Positions 8,505-15,151 of a DNA stretch of 64,000 nucleotides are shown one piece after another; position 1 is the stretch's first letter, and each line of letters starts with the position of its first letter. The position numbers were made by a program, and so were the translations under genes. The stretch is from Dyadobacter sediminis (GTDB taxonomy: Bacteria > Bacteroidota > Bacteroidia > Cytophagales > Spirosomataceae). The notes below the pieces were generated by a model. The model was not told the origin of the DNA, ran no database searches, and saw nothing but the letters and a program-made list of their open reading frames with translations. The stretch covers positions 682,001-746,000 of the forward strand of contig NZ_VCEI01000021.1 in the NCBI RefSeq assembly GCF_005860765.1. Direction: 5' to 3'.

Positions 8505-8646
8505 AATTTTAGTTATTAGTATTCAGTCAAGCAAATTGTTGCTTTGGAACTGACGCCCTGTTAGCTTCCATTAACATTTTTGACGAACACTGATAGAGGA
8601 GGGTTTACGTGGAATGGCCTACTGTAATGCGGTAGGCCATTTTTTT
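8505..8646 (+). ncRNA. Predicted structured RNA, free-standing or leader attenuator of metF
   Basis: No gene is visible from 8305 to 8714. Inside this gap a promoter, several pairing segments and an intrinsic terminator define a transcript of about 140 bases. Hairpin 1: 8523-8527 pairs with 8549-8553 and 8529-8534 with 8539-8544 around a 4-base loop. Stem 2: 8553-8558 (ACGCCC) can pair with 8601-8610 (GGG, bulge, CGT), enclosing a small hairpin 8559-8563/8572-8576. The two helices share base 8553, so they may be alternative at that edge. I do not recognise a known riboswitch: no SAM-I, SAM-II, SAH, THF or cobalamin core is apparent. It could be a small RNA or a metF attenuator. Confidence 0.4.
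8613..8646 (+). terminator. Rho-independent terminator before metF
   Basis: A perfect 10-bp stem (8613-8622 with 8632-8641) around a 9-base loop, followed by a run of T to 8646. It ends 69 bases before the metF start, so it either ends a small RNA or acts as an attenuator for metF. Confidence 0.85.
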
Positions 8647-8714
8647 GTGCATTCAATAGGTTTGCACGCTTAAAACGTGTTCATTTGTACTTTAAGAACA
8701 CACCATTTCCCTAC

Positions 8715-9671
8715 ATGACCAAAGTAACAGAATTCATTGATCAGGCCGCAGGCAATACATTGTTCTCCATCGAGATTATCCCTCCTTTGAAAGGTCAGAA
8801 TATAAACGAATTGCTGAATTCCATTGAACCGCTGATGGAGTTCAAGCCTCCGTTTGTGGATGTTACTTACCACCGCGAAGAACTGATCGACAGAGTAGGG
8901 CCAAACGGCCTGATCGAAAGAATTCCCATTCGTAAACGGCCGGGAACCGTCGGGATTTGTGCAAGGTTAATGGAGCGTTTTCATGTTGATGCGGTTCCGC
9001 ATGTCATTTGCGGCGGGTTTACAAAAGATGAGACCGAAGATGTGCTGATCGATCTGCATTATCTTGGCATTGACAATGTACTCGTGTTGCGCGGCGATCC
9101 TGAAAAGTCTGCGGGCGTTTTCAAGGCCAAAACCGGCGGCCATACGTATGCCTCGGAACTTGTAAAGCAAGTCAGTAATATGAATCAGGGCATTTTACTG
9201 AATGCAGAAACGGAAATGTCACCGACGAACTTCTGCATTGGCGTGGCCGGTTATCCTGAAAAACATATTGATGCGGCCAGCATGGATATGGATTATGAAC
9301 ACCTCCGCAAGAAAGTGGAACTGGGCGCCAATTATATTGTAACCCAGATGTTTTTCGACAATAAGAAGTATTTTCAGTTTGTGGAAAGATGCCGGGCCGA
9401 AGGCATTACGGTTCCGATCATTCCGGGGCTGAAACCTATTGCTACCAAAAAACAGCTGACGGTACTTGCTCAGATCTTTCACCTGGAATTCCCCGAAGAA
9501 CTGGTCAGTGAAGTGGAAAAATGCGCTTCCGACAAGGAAGTTCGCCAGGTCGGGATTGAATGGGGAATCCAGCAATGCAAAGAGCTGATCGATTACGGCG
9601 TTCCGGTACTGCATTTTTATACCATGGGAAAGTCGGACAACGTAGCGCAGATTGCAAAACAGGTTTTCTGA
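8715..9671 (+). CDS. metF: 5,10-methylenetetrahydrofolate reductase
   Basis: MetF reduces 5,10-methylene-THF to 5-methyl-THF using FAD and NAD(P)H, supplying the methyl group for methionine synthesis. The 318-residue product is the usual length for the bacterial single-domain enzyme. Visible motifs include FSIEIIPP (active-site Glu), FVDVTYH, NVLVLRGDPE, FCIGVAGYPEKH, and TQMFFDN. The ATG at 8715 is chosen because the family begins about 15 residues before FSxE; an in-frame TTG at 8685 adds ten unlikely residues. It converges on ybjQ with a 6-base gap. The terminator 69 bases upstream suggests either an independent promoter or attenuation control. Confidence 0.95.
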   Translation: MTKVTEFIDQAAGNTLFSIEIIPPLKGQNINELLNSIEPLMEFKPPFVDVTYHREELIDRVGPNGLIERIPIRKRPGTVGICARLMERFHVDAVPHVICGGFTKDETEDVLIDLHYLGIDNVLVLRGDPEKSAGVFKAKTGGHTYASELVKQVSNMNQGILLNAETEMSPTNFCIGVAGYPEKHIDAASMDMDYEHLRKKVELGANYIVTQMFFDNKKYFQFVERCRAEGITVPIIPGLKPIATKKQLTVLAQIFHLEFPEELVSEVEKCASDKEVRQVGIEWGIQQCKELIDYGVPVLHFYTMGKSDNVAQIAKQVF

Positions 9672-9677
9672 AAAATA

Positions 9678-9998
9678 TTATTCGTAACAGACAGCAGTTC
9701 CGTTGGCACTGACCATCAGCATGGAACCGTTGCCGCCAATGGTTTCAAAGTCAAGATCCACACCGATGATGGCGTTGGCGCCCAGTCGCTGCGCCTGATC
9801 CATCATTTCCCTGATTGCAATACTTTTGGCTTCACGAAGTCCCTGCTCGTAAGCGCCGGAACGGCCGCCCACCACATCGCGGATGCCGGCCAGAAAATCG
9901 CGCACAAAATTGGCCCCGATAATGGCTTCACCGTTTACCAAGCCAATGTATTTGATGATCTTCTTATTTTCAATATTGGGAGTAGTCGTAACAAGCAT
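9678..9998 (-). CDS. YbjQ family protein (DUF74)
   Basis: A 106-residue cytoplasmic protein of the YbjQ/UPF0145 family, fold of unknown function sometimes linked to heavy-metal binding. Typical features: [14 protein letters not shown] start, [20 protein letters not shown], a [14 protein letters not shown] segment, and [14 protein letters not shown] toward the C-terminus. Length matches the family. It is convergent with metF and divergent from the nitroreductase gene. Confidence 0.92.
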   Translation of the reverse strand: MLVTTTPNIENKKIIKYIGLVNGEAIIGANFVRDFLAGIRDVVGGRSGAYEQGLREAKSIAIREMMDQAQRLGANAIIGVDLDFETIGGNGSMLMVSANGTAVCYE

Positions 9999-10158
9999 AG
10001 TATATTGGTTGAATGAAAGTGAATATGACCGGTTGAATTTAGCTTATTTCATTTTTTATGAGTCCAAAATATATGTTCAATGGCAAAGTTGCACAGGATG
10101 TTGGTAAAATTATCCTACGATCTGAATATTTGTGTATTTTAAAATGCGGCAAGATCGA

Positions 10159-10191
10159 TTGTCACAATTGATAACAATATTGCTAGCTTTG
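10159..10191 (+). promoter_or_regulatory. Promoter for the nitroreductase-ABC ATPase pair
   Basis: TTG at 10159-10161 and a perfect TAGCTTTG at 10184-10191, spacing 22. The inferred start near 10198 gives a leader of about 30 bases. Confidence 0.6.
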
Positions 10192-10227
10192 TTTCGAACA
10201 AAACAGAAGCAAAAAACAAATTAAAAG

Positions 10228-10803
10228 ATGGAGCAGACTATTGAAGCGGTAAATAATATAATCAGAAGCAGACGCAGTATCCAACCTCAGAACTATATAC
10301 AAAAAGAAATTCCGGACGATATCATCCGGACGATTCTTGAAAATGCCAATTACGCACCGACACACAAACTGACAGAACCGTGGCGTTTCATCGTATTCAA
10401 AGGTGAAAGCCTGAAACGGCTCGCAGGTTTCTTTTCGGAAAGATACCGTACGATAACGCCTCCCGAATCTTTTTCCCAGGCCAAATATGAAGCCGCAGGT
10501 GAAAAAGTCCTCAGATCGGGTTGCGTCATTATCATCAGTGCGGAACTTCATCCGGAAAAGCTGCCCGAATGGGAAGAAGTGGCAGCCGTTGCATGCGCCG
10601 TTCAGAACATGTGGCTTACGGCTACTGCCTATGGAATCGGTTCGTACTGGAGCAGCCCGGGCATACTGAAAGAGCTTTCACAATTTCTGGAACTGGATGA
10701 AAACCAGAAATGTCTCGGATTGTACTTTATGGGTTATCATGACGCCGCAGCAGCTCCTGCGCGCCGCACGCCTATTGAAGACAAAATAACATGGGCTGAA
10801 TAA
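10228..10803 (+). CDS. Nitroreductase family protein
   Basis: A 191-residue FMN-dependent nitroreductase-fold protein. The RRSIQPQNY N-terminal motif binds the FMN phosphate; NANYAPTHKLTEPWRF and GIGSYWSSPG are the other family signatures. Such enzymes reduce nitro-compounds, quinones or related substrates with NAD(P)H; the physiological substrate is not predictable here. Its TAA overlaps the ATG of the following ABC ATPase by one base (TAATG), so the two are translationally coupled. Confidence 0.9.
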   Translation: MEQTIEAVNNIIRSRRSIQPQNYIQKEIPDDIIRTILENANYAPTHKLTEPWRFIVFKGESLKRLAGFFSERYRTITPPESFSQAKYEAAGEKVLRSGCVIIISAELHPEKLPEWEEVAAVACAVQNMWLTATAYGIGSYWSSPGILKELSQFLELDENQKCLGLYFMGYHDAAAAPARRTPIEDKITWAE

Positions 10804-11780
10804 TGGTGGCTGAAAAATCCGTTCTGAAGGCGGAGGCCGTATCAAAAAGTTTCGGTGACAATCTGGTGCTTTCTGGTATTGATCTGGAACTTCATGCCGG
10901 GGAATGGCTTGGCATTCTGGGTGAAAGCGGCTCGGGAAAAAGTACTTTGCTCCGCATCATGGGACGTTTCCTGGATGCAGAGCAAGGAAATATTTTCTTT
11001 AAGGGAAACAAGCTGAAACCGGTTGGTGGCGAGCTGATTCCCGGGCATCCGTCCATCCGGCTTATTCATCAGGAATTTGAGCTTTTTCCCAATCAGACCG
11101 TCGAGGAAAACATTGCTTACTCGCTCCGGTTTTATGAAGTGCAGTACCGGAAAGAAAAAGTTTCGGAACTGATTGCCACCGCTGGTCTGGAAAATGTAAG
11201 AAATCAGAAAGCCAAATTGTTGTCCGGAGGAGAAAAACAGCGTACGGCCATCGCTCGCGCCATTGCAGAACAGCCGGATGTACTTTTACTGGATGAGCCG
11301 TTTGCTCATTTGGATAACCACAACCGCCGGGTGCTTGCCAATGCCATTGAAGTCATGCGTAAAAAGCATAATATGGCCTGCATTTTTGTAACGCACGAAG
11401 CGGCGGATGCGCTTGCATGGTCGGACCGGATTGCCGTTCTAAAAGATGGTCATATGGTTCAAGCCGGCACGCCTTCTGAAATTTACAATAATCCGCTGAA
11501 CAGTTATGTCGCCGAACTGACCGGAGCTATCAACTGGCTGGCGGATAAAAAAGACCATAAAGCCTGTTTTATCCGGCCTGAAAAACTGAAACTTACAAAG
11601 TATAAGGAGAAAAGCAAATGGCAGGGCAGAGTAGAAAACATCCGGTTTCACGGAAATTACTGGGAAGTACGGTGCGAAAATGAAACCGAAAAACTTTCAT
11701 TTTACCGCAGCCGCATGGATCTGGAAGTTGGACAAACTATTTTTCTGACTTATTCTTCCAAAGACCTGAAGTGTATTTAG
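10803..11780 (+). CDS. ABC transporter ATP-binding protein (PotA/FbpC-like), no permease nearby
   Basis: A 325-residue ABC ATPase. Walker A GESGSGKST at residues 40-48, Q-loop LIHQEFELFP, signature LSGGEKQ at 140-146, Walker B VLLLDEP at 160-166, and the switch histidine in VTHE at 198. A C-terminal region of about 100 residues (FIRPEKLKL onward) looks like a TOBE-type beta domain, as in importers of polyamines, iron or molybdate. No permease or binding protein is adjacent. It is coupled by TAATG to the nitroreductase gene and abuts, with no gap, the convergent DUF5686 gene. Transport substrate unknown. Confidence 0.9.
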   Translation: MVAEKSVLKAEAVSKSFGDNLVLSGIDLELHAGEWLGILGESGSGKSTLLRIMGRFLDAEQGNIFFKGNKLKPVGGELIPGHPSIRLIHQEFELFPNQTVEENIAYSLRFYEVQYRKEKVSELIATAGLENVRNQKAKLLSGGEKQRTAIARAIAEQPDVLLLDEPFAHLDNHNRRVLANAIEVMRKKHNMACIFVTHEAADALAWSDRIAVLKDGHMVQAGTPSEIYNNPLNSYVAELTGAINWLADKKDHKACFIRPEKLKLTKYKEKSKWQGRVENIRFHGNYWEVRCENETEKLSFYRSRMDLEVGQTIFLTYSSKDLKCI

Positions 11781-14351
11781 TTATAAATTGAAACGGAAGG
11801 AAATCTTTACTGCAAACGGCGTCACATCAGGATTACCCAGATACGTGAGGCGATGGATAAAGTCAATTCGTCCTGACTTGAAAAAGTTGTCGATGCCGTA
11901 ACCAAGTTCCACATAAGGCCTGTTTTTAAGTCGGCTGAAAGTTTGTATCTCTTTTCCCGACTCGTCCAGCGTGGTTGTCAGTGCAAGGTTGGCATTACTT
12001 ACGCTGCCGTAAAAAACCCTTCCGGTTGCCAGCATTCTCAGTTTCAGCTTTCGAATGGCCGGTATGCGGTTTAGAACCAGGCCTTCAAAATTATGCTCCA
12101 TTCGGAGCGCAATGTAGCGGTCGCTGATGAATTCAAAGTATCGCATAAGGTTATACGCGTTGTCGACATAGAAAAACGATTCATTTCCCAAAGGTGTGTA
12201 AAGCAACGGATAAGGCAGCGTGGTCGGGATATAGCCCAGGGTAAGATTATAAAAAGTGCGTCCGATGACACCGGCCCGAAAGCTCTGTCTTATATTCAGC
12301 GATACTTTGTTGTAAGTAAAATCGCCGCCCAGGAAATTCCTTGTTCCAAGCGTATAACGCAGCGTAAAAGCAGGCGCATTTCCGTTTCCCATGCTGATCC
12401 TTTCATTGTCATTCTGCAGAAAAGTTTCCTTGCCAGCCAGCCTTGCTTCCAGATTGATTTCAGTAATGTCAAATGTACTTTTTAAAGGCGACTCGTTGCC
12501 GGCAGCAGGATTTGTCTTGTAAGCAAAAGGAAACAGCGGCCGAAAATCGCGGTGCCTGATCTGTACGCTTCCCGTAAGCCCTTTGATTATTTCCCGTTTG
12601 AAGTAAGCCGAAATATCTTCCTGCCAATAAGGCCGGCGAAAAGCGCCATAGCGTGAAAATGCACCAAAAATAGTATTTGGCCCAATGGTTTCAGCCGAAA
12701 CACCAAGCCGTTCCAGATCTCTGGAGTAAGCAATTCCGGCCATTGTCCACGGTTTGCGGTCTACGATATAGTCCAGTCCGGCTCCGTATTTAAATGCCTG
12801 ATCGCGTGTGCCGTATGCGCCGTAACCGCTGAAGATCCACTTTCTGCTAAAACCCGGATCCGTCTTGAAACCCAGGCGAAACCGGTGGCCTTCCACCGCA
12901 TTATACGCATAAAGATAAAGGTATGGCCCAATGTCAATGTTCCATTTAGCAATCCTTTTGTACCCGTTGACAAGCACGTTGAGGATTTCGGAATACGTTT
13001 TTACAACCGGAAGTACTTTCAGCGAATCCACAAGCTGAAATGAAAGCTGCTCATTCAGGCTCAGCGTTTCAGGACGGTTTTTCTGCCAGAAAGTGGAATC
13101 ATACTCGGCATAATCTTCCTTAAGCTCAACGGCAGTGTCATAAAATTTTACATCGCGTGCTGCACTGATTTTGAAGCCGGAATTGGAAGAATAAAATTTC
13201 AGAAGCATGCCGGCTGTTTTCTTGGTCGGCTCGTCCACATCGATCAGTACGCGGGTTTTTGAAGGTACCCGGCTTTTTTCATCTTCCGTCAGTTCATAGG
13301 ATTGCTGGATCTTGATCTTTTCAATAAAATTCAGGTTTGCTTTTTTGCTGATGCTTGCGTCCATTTGCGTCAGTGCAAACGTACTTCCATCCACCCAGAA
13401 AGATCCGGTAAAAACCAGATCCTGTTCCTGACGAGGCTCAAAATCAATCTGGTAATCATATGTTTTTCCGTTAAAGCTACTGTCGGCAAGGTAATATTCA
13501 TAGTACAGTTTCCAGCTTTCACTCACCGGTGATACAAAATCCTTTTCCAGGATGTTCAGCCAGTTGTTATAAAAATTGTATTGCTGAAACGACGAGCCGA
13601 TCAGTTGCGAAACAAAGCTGCCGTCAGTCAATCCCACGCCGGAAACCTTGGTTTTGCTGATGACTTCTTTTTTCTTCTTCGGATTGTTCCGGAAGTACAC
13701 ATTTGAAACGGACTCGGATATAAAGATCGGAATAACGGTTTCGCCGTTTTCACCTTTCACCTGATCGTACTGATCCACAATGTGCGTCAGTTTTCTTACT
13801 GATTTCCTGTTTCTGAACTTGTCTGAAAGATTGTCAATATCAATCTGGATCTTGTTATAGCTTTCGTACTCGTACGCATTGAGGTTTTCCGGATTGTTCT
13901 GCTTTTTGCTGGAAATTATTTTTCGAAGAATGGTGTACGCCGGATTTTCGCCTGCAAATATTTTAACTTCCCGCAGCTGCAGAGAACCGGGCGTAAGCTG
14001 GATATCAATGGTTTGTTCCGGCAAATCCGGTGCAATGGCCTTGCTTCTGCTTTCGTAACCAATGTAGGTAATGAGAATGGAATCCGCAGGCGGCGTGTAG
14101 GCAAGCCGGTAATAACCGTCAAAATTGGTTGTCGTTCCGGATAAGGAAGCTTTGACGGCAAGGTTTGCAAACGGAATCGGATCGCCCGTTGTTGCGTCGG
14201 TCACACGGCCTTTCAGGATGAATGATGTCTGGGAAAATGCATTTTTACAACAAATTGTCAGCAGCAAAACAATGCACGGCAGTAAACCATATGAGCTGAA
14301 ATTCCGGACTGGCCTGTATAAAATGCATTTGTTCCCATTCCGGTTTCTCAT
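11781..14351 (-). CDS. DUF5686 outer-membrane protein with N-terminal carboxypeptidase-like regulatory domain
   Basis: An 856-residue protein with a signal peptide ending near AFSQ (residue 41). Residues about 44-130 form a CarboxypepD_reg-like beta-sandwich (LKGRVTDATTGDPIPFANLAV, GYYRLAY). The rest matches the DUF5686 pattern: a long soluble region then alternating beta strands ending in a terminal phenylalanine-rich strand (VKISFRFNL), typical of an outer-membrane barrel. Function of the family is not established. The ATG overlaps the stop of the upstream SanA-like gene by four bases (ATGA), so the two are coupled. Confidence 0.88.
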   Translation of the reverse strand: MRNRNGNKCILYRPVRNFSSYGLLPCIVLLLTICCKNAFSQTSFILKGRVTDATTGDPIPFANLAVKASLSGTTTNFDGYYRLAYTPPADSILITYIGYESRSKAIAPDLPEQTIDIQLTPGSLQLREVKIFAGENPAYTILRKIISSKKQNNPENLNAYEYESYNKIQIDIDNLSDKFRNRKSVRKLTHIVDQYDQVKGENGETVIPIFISESVSNVYFRNNPKKKKEVISKTKVSGVGLTDGSFVSQLIGSSFQQYNFYNNWLNILEKDFVSPVSESWKLYYEYYLADSSFNGKTYDYQIDFEPRQEQDLVFTGSFWVDGSTFALTQMDASISKKANLNFIEKIKIQQSYELTEDEKSRVPSKTRVLIDVDEPTKKTAGMLLKFYSSNSGFKISAARDVKFYDTAVELKEDYAEYDSTFWQKNRPETLSLNEQLSFQLVDSLKVLPVVKTYSEILNVLVNGYKRIAKWNIDIGPYLYLYAYNAVEGHRFRLGFKTDPGFSRKWIFSGYGAYGTRDQAFKYGAGLDYIVDRKPWTMAGIAYSRDLERLGVSAETIGPNTIFGAFSRYGAFRRPYWQEDISAYFKREIIKGLTGSVQIRHRDFRPLFPFAYKTNPAAGNESPLKSTFDITEINLEARLAGKETFLQNDNERISMGNGNAPAFTLRYTLGTRNFLGGDFTYNKVSLNIRQSFRAGVIGRTFYNLTLGYIPTTLPYPLLYTPLGNESFFYVDNAYNLMRYFEFISDRYIALRMEHNFEGLVLNRIPAIRKLKLRMLATGRVFYGSVSNANLALTTTLDESGKEIQTFSRLKNRPYVELGYGIDNFFKSGRIDFIHRLTYLGNPDVTPFAVKISFRFNL

Positions 14352-14986
14352 TTTTTCCTGATCTCGTTATTTGAAGTAACATCCGCAGGCGGCCGCAGAA
14401 TATGAACGTCCAGAACGGCCTTCGGCCTGGCAAGGTATTCGCGTATCAGCGTCCGAACCGAATATCCGTCGGGCACATCCTGAGCCGCAAACGAGATGGC
14501 ATTAATGCCTTCGCTGTGCGCAATGTAAAGCGCCCTTGCATTATGAAAGTTCTGCGAAATGATCGTAAAATCATCCTGATTGAAAACTTCCTTGCAGCGG
14601 ATCACGGAATCAAAAGTCCGGAAACCGGCATAATCCAGCGTCATGACATTTTCAGGAATCCCGAGGTTGAGCAATGCCCGCTGCATGTCCAGCGGTTCGT
14701 TGTAATACTGCGAATCGTTATTTCCGCTCAGGATAATGTATTTGATTTTTCCTTCTTTGAAAAGCCTTGCGGTGGCTTCCATCCGGTATTTGAAAAACAG
14801 GTTTTCTTTTCCGTTTTCCGAATTTCTGCTCGTGCCCAAAACCAGCGCAACATCATTGGAAGGAAGATTGTCAATAGAAAAATAGTTGTACTGCCGCGTG
14901 CAGTATACAACCCATAAATTACAAAGCAAGATGAAAACCATGCAGACGAATAGCAGAACCAATATGGTTTTTAAAATTTTTTTCAC
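14348..14986 (-). CDS. SanA/ElyC (DUF218) family membrane-anchored protein
   Basis: A 212-residue protein with one N-terminal membrane segment (about residues 5-28) and a DUF218 domain: VALVLGTSRN, ATARLFKEGKIKYIILSGNN, TLDYAGFRTFDSV, TIISQNFHNARALYIA. SanA of E. coli affects envelope permeability and vancomycin resistance; the precise activity is not known. The start codon is GTG (14984-14986), confirmed by the positively charged MKKILK start before the membrane segment. It overlaps the DUF5686 gene by four bases, which fits an envelope role. Confidence 0.88.
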   Translation of the reverse strand: MKKILKTILVLLFVCMVFILLCNLWVVYCTRQYNYFSIDNLPSNDVALVLGTSRNSENGKENLFFKYRMEATARLFKEGKIKYIILSGNNDSQYYNEPLDMQRALLNLGIPENVMTLDYAGFRTFDSVIRCKEVFNQDDFTIISQNFHNARALYIAHSEGINAISFAAQDVPDGYSVRTLIREYLARPKAVLDVHILRPPADVTSNNEIRKK

Positions 14987-15113
14987 CTGTATACTTAAAG
15001 TTACACTTTAAATCTACCAACTCTTTGTAAAATTCCATCCTGTCGTACATCATTTCATGCTTAAAATTCTGTACGCACAATCCGGTGCTTTCTGTTGATA
15101 ATGTCTTCCGGTA

Positions 15114-15151
15114 TTTTAGAAAGATTTCAGGGTTCTGAAATCTTTCTAAAA
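15114..15151 (-). terminator. 17-bp perfect hairpin overlapping the parC stop codon
   Basis: A 17-bp perfect stem (15114-15130 with 15135-15151) around a 4-base loop. It includes the TAG stop of the topoisomerase gene (15146-15148). The arm ends in A/U-rich bases but there is no long U tract, so it may be a terminator or an mRNA 3'-end stabiliser. Confidence 0.6.
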
